From the NCBI RefSeq assembly GCF_003362805.1, contig NZ_QNQT01000010.1:26546-90545 (forward strand): 64,000 nucleotides of DNA, in the 5' to 3' direction. Of the stretch, positions 8,447-17,355 are shown piece after piece. Position 1 is the stretch's first letter. Every line of letters starts with the position of its first letter. The position numbers and the translations under genes are program-made. The notes beneath the pieces are model-generated. The model worked only from the letters and a program-made list of their open reading frames with translations. It did not search any database and was not told the DNA's origin. The DNA comes from Neobacillus piezotolerans. Its GTDB lineage: Bacteria > Bacillota > Bacilli > Bacillales > Cytobacillaceae.

Positions 8447-10252
8447 TTACAATGATTTTTGCAATTCAATTATTTCTTTGCCCAGTTCCATCGCTTTCTG
8501 GTAATCCTTCTGGGCATCAGCTTCTTTTTGGAGATTTCGTTTTTCTTTTATTTTTAACAACTTTTGATATTTCAACACCTGATGGATGTAATCATTTAGC
8601 TCCTGCTCACCCAATTCCTCATTAAGCGTCATCATTTCGATATCGGCAACCATCCTCCAAAGCTTTTCATCCTTAATATAATTCAGGAACTCTCCCAATT
8701 CGAATTGGTCCTTTTCCTCATAGTAACCGAAAAGATATGTGATGATTGCCTGGTGATCGTCATGGTTGAACATAGTGCCTTTAAGCATTTCCTGGATTTT
8801 ATAGGCATTATCCCTGTCCCTCAGCATATGGGCGATCATCCTGCGCTCCGCGTTGTAATGGGCGGGCTTAAGGCCCGACGAAGCTGCGCGAACCGGCGGC
8901 AGTTCCCTCTTTTTGGGGATCCCTTCCTGCCGTCCGCCCTTTTTGGGGGCGTCAGCCGCCATCTGTTGCTTTAAGGCTTCAAGTGACAAAGAAAATTCAG
9001 CAGCGAGCTGCCTGAGATAATGGTCTTTTTCTACCGCTTTTTCAAGGCCGCTTATTTCGCTTACTATCTTTTCGATATAGGAAAGCCTATCTCCTTCATT
9101 CTGAAGATTTTTTCCTCGACGATAATAATGGAATTTAAAAGACATCAATGTAAGGCTTGCGCCTAAAATGTCGTTCCTGAACTTTTCAGGTCCATATTTC
9201 CTTATATAGTCATCGGGGTCGAGGCCATCAGGCATTAAAGCCACTCGGATTTCAATTCCCGCTTCCGCAAGCATTCCGGCTGCTCGGAAAGCCGCTTCAA
9301 TGCCGGCATTGTCCGAATCATAGCAAATTGTAACAGATTGGGCGTTCCTTCGGATTAGGGAAATATGGTCCTGGGTCAGCGATGTGCCCATTGTGGCGAT
9401 ACCATTTTCCACCCCGGCCCGGTAAGCGGCGATTGCATCGGCAAATCCTTCGAATAGGATGGCATGGTGCTGCCGCCTAATGACCGGTTTTGCCAAGTGA
9501 AAGTTATATAGGATTTTGCCTTTATTGAAGATTGGCGTTTCGGGGCTGTTCAGGTACTTGACGTCTTCCTTTCCCAGGGCTCTTCCCGAAAATGCAATCG
9601 CTTTTCCATTTTGGTCAAACAACGGGAACATAATTCTATTCCTGAAACGGTCAAAGTACGTCCCATCCTTCTCCCTTTTGATGATGAGGCCCGCTTTTTC
9701 CATTTCTTCAGCCTTAAAGCCCCTTTTCTGAAGGAATTCCGTAACGAAATCCCAGGAATCCAGGGCATAGCCAATTTGAAAGGTGTCAATTGACTCCCTT
9801 GTAAACCCCCTTGCAAGCAGGTATTCGAGGGCTTCCTGTCCATCCTTTGTATTTACCAGCAAATGGTGGTAAAATTTCTTAAGCAATTCATGGGCTTCAA
9901 AATAAGGCTGCAGGCCCGCATGCCTGGCATTTTCCGCTTCTGTGGCGGCTCGGGTGATTCCTAGGTCGATTCCCGTCCTTTCAGCCAGTTTGGAGGCGGC
10001 TTCCGCGAATGGCATTCCTTCAAGGTCCATTAAAAATGAAAAAACGTTTCCGCCTGCCCCGCAGCCAAAACAATAATAAATCTGCTTATCGGGAGAAACA
10101 GAAAAAGACGGTGAATTTTCTCCATGAAACGGACAAAGGCCAAAGTAATTGCGGCCTTGTTTTTTCAGCTGTACATATTCACCGATAAAATCCACTATAT
10201 CAACAGATTGCCTAATCTGATTGACTTTTTCTTCGGGGATTCGCTCAGCCAT
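8447..10252 (-). CDS. dnaG: DNA primase DnaG
   Basis: Synthesises RNA primers at the replication fork; 601 residues from the chosen ATG at 10252, which follows GGAGTTGTTTTC. The in-frame TTG 18 codons upstream lies inside the yqxD end and is less likely. N-terminal CHC2 zinc finger (CPFHGENSPSFSVS then YYCFGCGAGG), TOPRIM core (ILFEGFADAIAAYRAG, CYDSDNAG) and the C-terminal DnaB-binding helicase-interaction domain are all present. It lies between yqxD (14 bp upstream) and sigA, as in B. subtilis. Confidence 0.97.
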   Translation of the reverse strand: MAERIPEEKVNQIRQSVDIVDFIGEYVQLKKQGRNYFGLCPFHGENSPSFSVSPDKQIYYCFGCGAGGNVFSFLMDLEGMPFAEAASKLAERTGIDLGITRAATEAENARHAGLQPYFEAHELLKKFYHHLLVNTKDGQEALEYLLARGFTRESIDTFQIGYALDSWDFVTEFLQKRGFKAEEMEKAGLIIKREKDGTYFDRFRNRIMFPLFDQNGKAIAFSGRALGKEDVKYLNSPETPIFNKGKILYNFHLAKPVIRRQHHAILFEGFADAIAAYRAGVENGIATMGTSLTQDHISLIRRNAQSVTICYDSDNAGIEAAFRAAGMLAEAGIEIRVALMPDGLDPDDYIRKYGPEKFRNDILGASLTLMSFKFHYYRRGKNLQNEGDRLSYIEKIVSEISGLEKAVEKDHYLRQLAAEFSLSLEALKQQMAADAPKKGGRQEGIPKKRELPPVRAASSGLKPAHYNAERRMIAHMLRDRDNAYKIQEMLKGTMFNHDDHQAIITYLFGYYEEKDQFELGEFLNYIKDEKLWRMVADIEMMTLNEELGEQELNDYIHQVLKYQKLLKIKEKRNLQKEADAQKDYQKAMELGKEIIELQKSL

Positions 10253-10266
10253 GAAAACAACTCCAG

Positions 10267-10782
10267 TTAACGTTCTTGGCCGCCGTGAAGGCCTCGGCCA
10301 GCACAAACGGACAATACTTCCGCCAGTTTTTCTGCAAAACGGTTCCGTTCCAACTCTGTATACGGAGCCGGGCCCTTTCCGTATATGCCTCTGGCGCGGG
10401 CTTTCTTTTTTATATACCGGATGTCAAGGGCCGTCTGGATATCTTTTTCCTCAAATAAAATTCCCTTAGGCGATAGGACATAAACCCCTTTCAGCAGGAG
10501 AGTGGAAGCAAGTCCGATATCCTGTGTGACGACAATGTCGCCTTTGGATGTGTGGTTCATAATATAAAGGTCGGCCGCTTCCCGATCCGAATCGACATAT
10601 TTCCACTCCCACTCCAAATATAGCTCCCTGGACGTATAGTGGGCATGGGAGGCAACGAAAATGGCCGCAACAGAAAAATCGGACGCCAATTGTGCGATCT
10701 CCTCTTTAACAGGGCACGAATCCGCATCCACAAACAATGTGGGGCAATTTTTTTCCATACTACTAATTCTACATCCCCCCAT
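10267..10782 (-). CDS. yqxD: YaiI/YqxD family (DUF188) protein
   Basis: Uncharacterised protein of about 171 residues with a PIN-like fold by family knowledge. Its conserved acids are seen in LFVDADSCPVKEEI, YVDSDREAADLYI and GDIVVTQDIGLASTLL. The ATG at 10782 was chosen for the AAGAAGGA just upstream; an ATG at 10758 (MEKNCPTLFV) is a possible alternative start and a TTG lies seven codons upstream. First gene of the yqxD-dnaG-sigA operon. Function unknown. Confidence 0.88.
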   Translation of the reverse strand: MGGCRISSMEKNCPTLFVDADSCPVKEEIAQLASDFSVAAIFVASHAHYTSRELYLEWEWKYVDSDREAADLYIMNHTSKGDIVVTQDIGLASTLLLKGVYVLSPKGILFEEKDIQTALDIRYIKKKARARGIYGKGPAPYTELERNRFAEKLAEVLSVCAGRGLHGGQER

Positions 10783-10830
10783 GAATTCCTTCTTACCCGG
10801 CAAAGATTATCGAAGATTGTGTCGAATTTT

Positions 10831-10859
10831 TTTCTAACCGTTCCCTTGACTTCTGACAA
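10831..10859 (-). promoter_or_regulatory. putative promoter of the yqxD-dnaG-sigA operon
   Basis: TTGTCA, 17 bp, TAGAAA on the minus strand, about 50 bp upstream of the yqxD start. Reasonable match only. Confidence 0.4.
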
Positions 10860-11001
10860 TAAATAGTTTATTCCTTGTAAAGCAAGTCTAAACCTGCAAT
10901 ATGTTCTTTTTTACCACAATTTTTTATTATAGAACATTTTAAACGATTTTGCCATTCATTTATCTCTTTTTTAAAGCAGAAAAATAATGACCGGTAAAAG
11001 G

Positions 11002-11034
11002 AAAACACATGCCCTTATTGGCCATGTGTTTTTT
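11002..11034. terminator. terminator after yqfL
   Basis: Perfect 10-bp arms AAAACACATG and CATGTGTTTT with an 11-nt loop immediately follow the yqfL stop. The better T run is on the plus strand, but on the minus strand a T-rich stretch also follows. Confidence 0.7.
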
Positions 11035-11037
11035 CCC

Positions 11038-11841
11038 TTATCCTCTTTGAACTTTGCTCAAAATGACATTCGCTGTTTCCTCGACAGCCTTATTTGTTAC
11101 ATCGATTACTGGACAGCCAATCTTTTGGATTACTTTTTCAAAGAATTCAAGTTCTTCCTTGATCCTTGCGATATTCGCATAGCTTGCGCTGTCATTCAAC
11201 CCAAGTGAAATCAGGCGTTCCCTTCGGATAGTATTTAATTTTTCAGGGCTGATTTTCAAACCGATGCATTTCTCGGCCGGAACCCGGTAAAGTTCCTCAG
11301 GAGGGTCAACCTCGGGAACGAGCGGAACATTCGCTACTTTTAGGCGCTTGTGGGCCAAATATTGGGACAAAGGGGTTTTGGAAGTGCGGGAAACGCCGAT
11401 TAGAATAATATCGGCCTTCATGAGCCCCCTTGGATCCCTTCCATCATCGTATTTGACGGCGAACTCGATTGCTTCGACCTTTTTAAAATAATCCTCATCC
11501 AGCTTCCTGACAAGCCCGGGCTCGAACAGCGGTGTCTTGCCTGACAGCTGCTGGATTTGATCCATCAGCGGCCCGATCAAATCTACTGCGTAAATGCCTG
11601 CTTCTTCCGCTTTCTCCTTCATATATGCGCGCATCAGCGGCTTTACAAGTGTAAATGCGATCATCCCTTTTTCGAACGCCGCCAGTGAAATAACCTCATC
11701 GATATGGTCGGTATCTTCAACATAAGGGAATCTCTTAAGCTTGATATGATTTCCGTTGAATTGGGTGATTGCCGCTTTCGTTACCAGTTCGGCAGTTTCC
11801 CCAACCGAATCGGACACTACATAGATTGTTGGCTGGTCCAT
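11038..11841 (-). CDS. yqfL: pyruvate, phosphate/water dikinase regulatory protein YqfL (DUF299)
   Basis: A bifunctional serine/threonine kinase and phosphorylase of the PPDK/PPSA regulatory protein family, 267 residues. The P-loop-like motif [17 protein letters not shown] is near residue 150. The N-terminal [15 protein letters not shown] is diagnostic. In Bacillus it is required for CcpN-dependent control of gluconeogenic genes, and here, too, it directly follows ccpN (33 bp). Whether it modifies a dikinase in this organism cannot be told from the window. Confidence 0.93.
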   Translation of the reverse strand: MDQPTIYVVSDSVGETAELVTKAAITQFNGNHIKLKRFPYVEDTDHIDEVISLAAFEKGMIAFTLVKPLMRAYMKEKAEEAGIYAVDLIGPLMDQIQQLSGKTPLFEPGLVRKLDEDYFKKVEAIEFAVKYDDGRDPRGLMKADIILIGVSRTSKTPLSQYLAHKRLKVANVPLVPEVDPPEELYRVPAEKCIGLKISPEKLNTIRRERLISLGLNDSASYANIARIKEELEFFEKVIQKIGCPVIDVTNKAVEETANVILSKVQRG

Positions 11842-11874
11842 GGTCGTCTTTTTTCCCCTCTTCCTAAACTTTGC

Positions 11875-12507
11875 TCATTCCGCGTTTCCAAGGGATACAA
11901 AAGCCCTCGTTATGCTGGTTTTCGTAATTCGGCCAATTACTTCAAAGCCCGCTTCCGTTTCCCTGATTACAGGAATCGCATCAATTTGCCTGTCAATCAA
12001 TTTCATGGCAACGTCGGTGAGTAGGTCTTCCTTCCGGCACACAGTAATATTAGGCATCCTTGTCATGATGATATTGACTGGAAGGGCAGATAGCTCCTGA
12101 TTTCCAAGGCTTGCCCTGAGCAGATCTTTCCGGGATAGGACCCCGGCAAGAATTGAGTTTTGATCAACTACGAATAAGGTGCCAACATCCTCTAGAAACA
12201 TCGTAACAATCGCGTCATATACGGAAACATTTTCATTCACAACGACAGGCCTTGATTGGTAGTCGCTCACAAGGATTTTTTGGAGCTTTTCGGAAAGAAG
12301 CTGATCCCCGGATTTCCCGGTATAGAAGTAGCCCACCCTCGGCCTGGCGTCAAGAAATCCGGCCATAGTCAAAATCGCCAGATCCGGCCTTAGCGTGGCA
12401 CGTGTCAGATTCAGCTTTTCGGCAATATGCTCACCTGTAATCGGCCCATTTTCTTTTACTATTTGCAAAATTTGATCCTGCCGTTTATTCAGTTCCAAGT
12501 CCCTCAC
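11875..12507 (-). CDS. ccpN: transcriptional repressor CcpN (HTH plus CBS pair)
   Basis: Repressor of gluconeogenic genes such as gapB and pckA in B. subtilis. The 210-residue chain has an N-terminal winged HTH (LNKRQDQILQIVKENGPITG, LTRATLRPDLAIL) and two CBS domains (about 75-135 and 140-200: VVNENVSVYDAIVTMFLEDV and ALPVNIIMTRMPNITVCRK), which sense adenine nucleotides by family knowledge. The called start is a GTG at 12507; a TTG three codons downstream is possible. It lies between glyS (31 bp upstream) and yqfL, the same trio as in other Bacillus genomes. Confidence 0.95.
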   Translation of the reverse strand: MRDLELNKRQDQILQIVKENGPITGEHIAEKLNLTRATLRPDLAILTMAGFLDARPRVGYFYTGKSGDQLLSEKLQKILVSDYQSRPVVVNENVSVYDAIVTMFLEDVGTLFVVDQNSILAGVLSRKDLLRASLGNQELSALPVNIIMTRMPNITVCRKEDLLTDVAMKLIDRQIDAIPVIRETEAGFEVIGRITKTSITRAFVSLGNAE

Positions 12508-12538
12508 CGCCTATTCACTGTGCTACAAACAATCCATT

Positions 12539-13921
12539 CTAAAATTGTGTTTTCTCCTTCAGGAATGCTGAAAGCTCCTCAATCGGGATGCGTGTTTGTT
12601 CCATTGTATCACGGTCCCTTACGGTTACTTTCCTGTCTTCGGCAGTATCGAAATCGACGGTAATGCAGAAAGGGGTACCGATTTCATCATGGCGGCGGTA
12701 CCGTTTCCCGATTGAGCCGGCTTCATCGAAGTCGACCATGAATTCTTTGGCGAGGTCAGCGAAGATTTCCCTCGCGGAATCCGATAGCTTTTTCGATAAC
12801 GGCAAGACAGCCGCCTTGAATGGCGCAAGCGCGGGATGAAGATGCATGACGGTCCTTGACGTTCCATCTTCAAGTTGTTCTTCTTCATAAGCATCAATCA
12901 GATAGGCAAGCGTAACCCGGTCGGCGCCAAGCGATGGTTCAATGCAATACGGAACATACTTCTCATTCGTTTCGGGATCAAGATAATGGAAGTCTTCACC
13001 TGAAAACTGCATATGCTGCTTCAAATCGTAATCTGTGCGGGATGCGACTCCCCAAAGCTCTCCCCATCCGAAAGGAAACTTGTATTCGAAGTCGGTTGTA
13101 GCGTTGCTGTAATGGGAAAGTTCATCGTCGGAATGGTCGCGGAGCCTGAGGTTTTCTTTTTTCATTCCAAGCGAAAGCAGCCATTTCTCAGCGAAATTCT
13201 TCCAATAGGCAAACCATTCCAGTTCGGTTCCAGGCTTGCAGAAGAATTCAAGCTCCATTTGCTCAAACTCCCTGGTCCTAAAGGTAAAGTTTCCGGGAGT
13301 GATTTCATTGCGGAAGCTTTTGCCGACTTGCGCGATACCAAACGGAAGCTTCTTCCTCATCGTCCTCTGGACATTTTTAAAATTCACAAAAATCCCCTGG
13401 GCGGTTTCCGGACGAAGGAAAATTTCGTTCGCGCTTGACTCGGTAACCCCCTGGAATGTCTTGAACATCAAGTTGAACTGGCGGATGCCGGTGAATTCCT
13501 TGCTGCCGCAATCAGGGCACGCAATATCATGTTCCTTGATGAGCTCTTCCATTTTTTCAAAAGGAAGGCCGTCGACAACTAATTCAATGCCTTTTTCATC
13601 CAGGGCATTTTCAATCAATTTATCCGCCCGATGCCTGGATTTGCACTTCTTGCAGTCGATCATAGGATCATTGAAATTACCGATATGGCCGGAAGCTTCC
13701 CAAGTCCTCGGATTCATCAAGATGGCCGCGTCAAGGCCGACATTGTATGGGGATTCCTGAACAAACTTCTTCCACCATGCTTTTTTTATATTGTTTTTCA
13801 GTTCCACTCCAAGCGGGCCGTAATCCCAAGTATTCGCTAGCCCGCCATATATTTCGGAACCCGGAAATACAAAGCCCCGGTGTTTTGCATGGGAGACAAT
13901 TTGGTCCATTGAAACGCTCAT
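12539..13921 (-). CDS. glyS: glycine--tRNA ligase, single-chain (eukaryal/archaeal-like) type
   Basis: Class II glycyl-tRNA synthetase of the alpha2 type, 460 residues. It shows [20 protein letters not shown] and the class II motif 2 region [37 protein letters not shown] is a zinc-binding pair, and motif 3 is in the [12 protein letters not shown] segment. B. subtilis instead has a two-subunit GlyQ/GlyS enzyme at this place, so the enzyme type was exchanged while the gene order stayed. The ATG at 13921 follows AAGGAGAAATGTAG. Expression should be set by the T-box leader upstream. Confidence 0.97.
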   Translation of the reverse strand: MSVSMDQIVSHAKHRGFVFPGSEIYGGLANTWDYGPLGVELKNNIKKAWWKKFVQESPYNVGLDAAILMNPRTWEASGHIGNFNDPMIDCKKCKSRHRADKLIENALDEKGIELVVDGLPFEKMEELIKEHDIACPDCGSKEFTGIRQFNLMFKTFQGVTESSANEIFLRPETAQGIFVNFKNVQRTMRKKLPFGIAQVGKSFRNEITPGNFTFRTREFEQMELEFFCKPGTELEWFAYWKNFAEKWLLSLGMKKENLRLRDHSDDELSHYSNATTDFEYKFPFGWGELWGVASRTDYDLKQHMQFSGEDFHYLDPETNEKYVPYCIEPSLGADRVTLAYLIDAYEEEQLEDGTSRTVMHLHPALAPFKAAVLPLSKKLSDSAREIFADLAKEFMVDFDEAGSIGKRYRRHDEIGTPFCITVDFDTAEDRKVTVRDRDTMEQTRIPIEELSAFLKEKTQF

Positions 13922-13964
13922 TCTACATTTCTCCTTTTTCTTAGTATATGTATTCAGGCGCGAA

Positions 13965-14187
13965 ATAAAAAACTCCCGCCCCTATGCCAATTAAGCATAG
14001 GGACGAGAGTTAACCCGCGGTTCCACCCTATTTGCTGCGATGAAAAACAGCCTCTTTGAATGAATGTTGCTCCGGAACGCCTTTCCCAGGTTTCCTGTCT
14101 CCGGCTTCCACCATCCCGGATTCGCTTTTACAGGAGCCGCCAGGTACTCTTTTCCTTCTTGGCAACTATAAAATTGACTTTATTAAG
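13965..14187 (-). promoter_or_regulatory. glycine T-box riboswitch leader of glyS
   Basis: The minus-strand leader contains the T-box sequence AGGGTGGAACCGCGG (14015-14029) followed directly by the terminator stem (arms AACTCTCGTCCCTATGC and GCATAGGGGCGGGAGTT, then TTTTTT, 13968-14012). Stem I lies at about 14040-14165. A GGC at 14079-14081 in a GGAAAGGCGTTCC context is my candidate glycine specifier codon, which is inference. Uncharged tRNA-Gly should pair with the T-box and favour antitermination. Confidence 0.95.
13968..14012 (-). terminator. T-box attenuator terminator before glyS
   Basis: A long GC-rich stem of about 17 bp with a few G-U pairs and a TTTTTT tail is placed right after the T-box sequence. 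It competes with the antiterminator formed by the T-box. Confidence 0.92.
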
Positions 14188-14216
14188 ATAGTAGCGAAAA
14201 AGAACGCTGATGTCAA
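14188..14216 (-). promoter_or_regulatory. sigma-A promoter of the glyS T-box transcript
   Basis: Consensus TTGACA, 17 bp, TACTAT on the minus strand, directly after the recO stop and before the T-box leader. Confidence 0.8.
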
Positions 14217-14221
14217 CCCGG

Positions 14222-14974
14222 TTAAACCATGCCTCTCAGGCTGTCCATTGAATCAAGGAACCTTTTCGACTTGAGGCTCAAGCCCGAGTATTCCTCATAA
14301 TACGCCGAGATGATTCGCATCAATTCATCCTTAGTCTCTTTCTTCACCGAAATGTTCCCAAGCCGGGAGAGGTCAAAGTAGTAAAACAGCCTGAGGAGCC
14401 TTGCCCCCGCCTGGGAAAGTTTAAAATGGTAAGGATCCTTTTCAAGGCAGCGGTGGCATATCAGCCCGCCCTCCCTTATGGAAAAAGAAAAATGCCCGTC
14501 TGTGCTGCCACAAACGGCGCATTGATCTAGGATGGGGTAAAGCCCCATCACATTCAGCATTTTCATCTCATAAATGAACATGAGAATTTCCGGATCGTAT
14601 CCCTCATTTAAATAGTTCAGCGTCTGGTAAAGCAGTTCGAATAAATATGGGTTGGGCTTCCTATCCTCTACTGCCTTATCTGTTAATTCTGCGATATAAC
14701 TCGCGTAGGCGGTAAGGAAAATATCTTCCCGGATCGATCTCATCGATGAAATGATTTCCCCCTGCTGGAGGCTCCCCATCCCGCTGCCTTTCTGAACGAG
14801 GAAATACCCATAGGTCAATAACTGGGTTGCAGCGGACAGCCTGCTCTTCGGCTTCTTCGCACCCCTCGCCATTGCCCCGATTTTGCCCCATTCTCGGGTA
14901 TAAATCGTAACAACCTTGTTTGTTTCACCGTAATCGGTAGTTCTAATGATGATGCCTTCACATTTTTGCAGCAT
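14222..14974 (-). CDS. recO: DNA repair protein RecO
   Basis: Recombination mediator that loads RecA with RecF/RecR; 250 residues. OB-fold N-terminus ([20 protein letters not shown]), conserved [13 protein letters not shown], zinc cysteines in [25 protein letters not shown] and the C-terminal [15 protein letters not shown] are present. The ATG at 14974 (MLQKCEG) was chosen because TGGTGA precedes it and the N-terminus then matches B. subtilis RecO; an ATG four codons earlier is the alternative. The downstream glyS promoter sits right at its stop codon. Confidence 0.96.
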   Translation of the reverse strand: MLQKCEGIIIRTTDYGETNKVVTIYTREWGKIGAMARGAKKPKSRLSAATQLLTYGYFLVQKGSGMGSLQQGEIISSMRSIREDIFLTAYASYIAELTDKAVEDRKPNPYLFELLYQTLNYLNEGYDPEILMFIYEMKMLNVMGLYPILDQCAVCGSTDGHFSFSIREGGLICHRCLEKDPYHFKLSQAGARLLRLFYYFDLSRLGNISVKKETKDELMRIISAYYEEYSGLSLKSKRFLDSMDSLRGMV

Positions 14975-15004
14975 CCCAGTCACCATCCAGGTATTTAGAC
15001 AAAC

Positions 15005-15148
15005 TTATGAAACAGGAAAATCTGCTTGCGCTAGCTCTTCGTCGAAATTGCCGGGTATTTCTATTCTTTCCTTCTCCATTTCCTTAAAGAGAAGATATGT
15101 GTCAATATTACCTGTCTGACTGAACACTTTCCAGGTAAAATCCAACAT
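15005..15148 (-). CDS. yqzL: YqzL family small protein
   Basis: A 47-residue gene between era and recO. It starts MLDFTWKVFSQTGNIDTYLL and ends QADFPVS, a close match to B. subtilis YqzL, which has the same place and length. It has a conserved aromatic N-terminus and an acidic C-terminal half; no signal or membrane segment. Function unknown. A GGGG ribosome binding site lies six bases before the ATG. It is 30 bp upstream of recO, probably co-transcribed. Confidence 0.88.
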   Translation of the reverse strand: MLDFTWKVFSQTGNIDTYLLFKEMEKERIEIPGNFDEELAQADFPVS

Positions 15149-15258
15149 GGAAAACCCCATCCTTTCCTTAATAGACTAGCTCTAATCTTCATCCCTGGTT
15201 ACATTTATCTTAGCCTGCCATTCGAAAAAAATAATGCGAAAATATTGTTAATCGTTTT

Positions 15259-16182
15259 CTAATACTCATCCTCGCGGAACCCGAATTCACGCAGCCTCGA
15301 CATTTTGTTGCGCCAATCCTTTTGGACTTTCACCCATAGTTCCAAATACACTTTAGTTCCAAGAAGCTGCTCAATGTCCATTCTAGCCCGCTTCCCGATT
15401 TCCTTCAGCATGCCGCCCTGCTTGCCGATAATGATCCCTTTTTGCGAATCCCGCTCCACAATAATTGCGGCCATGACGTGGACCATATCTTTTTTTTCAT
15501 CCCGCTCCATTTTTTCGATAATGACCGCCAATGAGTGCGGGACTTCTTCCCTCGTCAGGTGGAGCGCTTTTTCCCGGATTAGTTCGGAAACGATGAATCT
15601 CTCCGGATGGTCTGTAACCTGGTCGGCAGGATAGAATTGCGGCCCCTCCGGCAGGTATTCCTTTATTTGCCCAAGAAGGCGGTCAACATTGTTTCCTTCC
15701 AGCGCGGAGATTGGAACAATCGCTTCAAACGGATGCCTCTCCTGATAATCATCAATAATTCCAAGCAATTGGTCGGGATGGATTTTATCAATTTTATTGA
15801 TGATTAGAAAAACCGGCGTCTTCACGGACTGAAGCTTTTCAATAATGAATTCCTCGCCTTTTCCAAACCCTTCCTCCGCACTGACCATAAACAGGACAAG
15901 GTCGACTCCTTTAAGGGTGTTTTGGGCCACTTTCATCATAAAGTCGCCGAGTCTATGTTTGGGCTTGTGTATGCCCGGTGTATCAATGAAAATAAATTGT
16001 GCGTCGTCGAGTGTCAGAACCCCCTGCACCTTATTGCGGGTTGTTTGTGGCTTATCGCTCATAATCGCGATTTTCTGCCCAATCACCCTGTTTAAAAAAG
16101 TGGATTTCCCAACATTTGGGCGTCCGATTATCGAGATGAATCCCGATTTATGGCCCTTTTCCACGCTTGTGCCATCTGCCAT
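15259..16182 (-). CDS. era: GTPase Era
   Basis: Ribosome-assembly GTPase that binds the 3' end of 16S rRNA; 307 residues. G1 [10 protein letters not shown]2 region with PQTTR, G3 DTPGIH and G4 NKIDKI are in order, followed by the C-terminal KH domain ([21 protein letters not shown]). A strong GGAGG precedes the ATG at 16182. In B. subtilis cdd lies directly upstream of era; here that gene is absent and a 326-bp non-coding gap replaces it. Confidence 0.97.
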   Translation of the reverse strand: MADGTSVEKGHKSGFISIIGRPNVGKSTFLNRVIGQKIAIMSDKPQTTRNKVQGVLTLDDAQFIFIDTPGIHKPKHRLGDFMMKVAQNTLKGVDLVLFMVSAEEGFGKGEEFIIEKLQSVKTPVFLIINKIDKIHPDQLLGIIDDYQERHPFEAIVPISALEGNNVDRLLGQIKEYLPEGPQFYPADQVTDHPERFIVSELIREKALHLTREEVPHSLAVIIEKMERDEKKDMVHVMAAIIVERDSQKGIIIGKQGGMLKEIGKRARMDIEQLLGTKVYLELWVKVQKDWRNKMSRLREFGFREDEY

Positions 16183-16508
16183 GCTTGCAATCCTCCGGTA
16201 TTTAGCGATGAAGGGAAACCCTTCTGCTGTAGTTTCATATTACCTCTTTGTATATTATTAAAACCTTTTTGAAATACATTCCCCCACGGCGGAAATGCCG
16301 TTAATGGAATGTTTCTCCTTCCATCTTACCTTAAATTCAGGCGGTTTTCATCCCTGTAAGGATATTTCCCAAAAATAAGTTGGAATTTTCTTAAAATTAC
16401 TTTTTGTATGAAATGCTTGTTTCGCCATTTTAGCAATTTACGCGGACGATTTCAAATCAGTTTGGCTTTTGAGAGAAAAATAAAAAGGCCAGGACTGTGC
16501 CTGCCTTT
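16183..16508. other. non-coding gap between dgkA and era (cdd position)
   Basis: No convincing gene. It holds the dgkA terminator (16477-16507) and a nested inverted repeat at 16277-16311 (outer CATTCC/GGAATG, inner ACGGC/GCCGT around a 6-nt loop). A 35-codon minus-strand reading frame after GAGGTAAT overlaps the era start out of frame. I find no remnant of a cytidine deaminase zinc motif. Confidence 0.6.
16477..16507 (-). terminator. terminator of the phoH/pgpH-ybeY-dgkA transcript
   Basis: Minus-strand stem AAAAGG-CAGG with complement CCTG-CCTTTT (one bulge), 6-nt loop, then TATTTTT. It overlaps the dgkA stop. Confidence 0.75.
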
Positions 16509-16907
16509 TCACCTGCCAAAAATTAACGTGATTTTCGGCAAAAAAATGATTGCGCCAATTAATAAGGATAAACATGCATAAACGAGGACAGCCCCAGCGG
16601 CGATATCCTTCGCCTGTTTCGCGATCGGGTGAAATTCCTCCGTCACCAGGTCCACCACCCTTTCCACCGCTGTATTCAGCAATTCAAGGGAAAGCATCCC
16701 CGCAATCGCCAAAAGGATAAAGAGCCATTCCATTTTCGAAATCGAGAAAAGAATCGAAAGTCCGATGGCGACGGTTCCCGCAAAGATATGGATTTGCAGA
16801 TTCCTCTCTCTTTTGATTGCCGACCCTATTCCCGAGAGGGCATAGACGAAAGATTTCAAAAGGCGGCCCCCGGGCCCCCTGCCGTTACCTGGTAAGCCCG
16901 AATCCAT
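16509..16907 (-). CDS. dgkA: undecaprenol/diacylglycerol kinase DgkA
   Basis: Small integral membrane kinase, 132 residues. In Gram-positive bacteria this family phosphorylates undecaprenol for cell-wall lipid carrier recycling. Three hydrophobic segments are seen (about 38-58, 60-76 and 105-125). The catalytic signature is [14 protein letters not shown] and the Glu in KRERNLQIH is a conserved acid. A Gly/Pro/Arg-rich N-terminal extension ([12 protein letters not shown]) of about 15 residues precedes the core. The start overlaps the ybeY end by 23 bp and follows AAAGGA at 9 nt, so the genes are coupled. Confidence 0.93.
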   Translation of the reverse strand: MDSGLPGNGRGPGGRLLKSFVYALSGIGSAIKRERNLQIHIFAGTVAIGLSILFSISKMEWLFILLAIAGMLSLELLNTAVERVVDLVTEEFHPIAKQAKDIAAGAVLVYACLSLLIGAIIFLPKITLIFGR

Positions 16908-17355
16908 CTAAAATATCCTTTTGAAGCGAAAACATTTCTTTTTCATCCGCTTCTGTTTCATGGTCATATCCGAGAAGATGAAGGAAGCCATGGACCGCAA
17001 GGAAACCAAGCTCACGCATAAACGAATGCCCATATTCCTCCGCCTGCTGCATTGTCTTCGGTATGGAAATAATGATATCTCCCAAAACCCTTGGCAAATC
17101 CCTTCCGGAAATTTCAATCTCCCCTTCGCCGGGCTCTTCCATTGGGAAAGAGAGGACATCTGTCGGAACATCTTTTTGCCTGTATTCGAGGTTGATTTCC
17201 TGAATGCGGTCATTTCCCACAAAAGTCACTGAAACCTCGCTGCCCTCCTCAACATTCATTTGAAGCCCGGCATAATTAAGCAGGCTTTCAAGTTGGGAAA
17301 TATCCCCATCCGCCACTTCGCCTGTTTCATCCAAAAAATCTATAATCATTTTCAT
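16885..17355 (-). CDS. ybeY: endoribonuclease YbeY (rRNA maturation)
   Basis: Zinc-dependent endoribonuclease for 16S rRNA 3' maturation and ribosome quality control; 156 residues. The metal site [11 protein letters not shown] is intact near residue 120, and LNLEYR-type ([18 protein letters not shown]) and GDIIIS motifs are present. The start overlaps the pgpH stop by four bases. The same order pgpH-ybeY-dgkA occurs in B. subtilis (yqfF-yqfG-dgkA). Confidence 0.96.
   Translation of the reverse strand: MKMIIDFLDETGEVADGDISQLESLLNYAGLQMNVEEGSEVSVTFVGNDRIQEINLEYRQKDVPTDVLSFPMEEPGEGEIEISGRDLPRVLGDIIISIPKTMQQAEEYGHSFMRELGFLAVHGFLHLLGYDHETEADEKEMFSLQKDILDGFGLTR

Noticed and set aside
10253..10306. 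18-codon extension of dnaG from a TTG
   Set aside because: It overlaps yqxD; the ATG at 10252 has a good ribosome binding site and matches known primases.
16119..16226. 35-codon frame overlapping the era start
   Set aside because: No family recognised, out of frame with era, and the spacing of its GAGG to the ATG is short; it is kept only as a remark on the gap.
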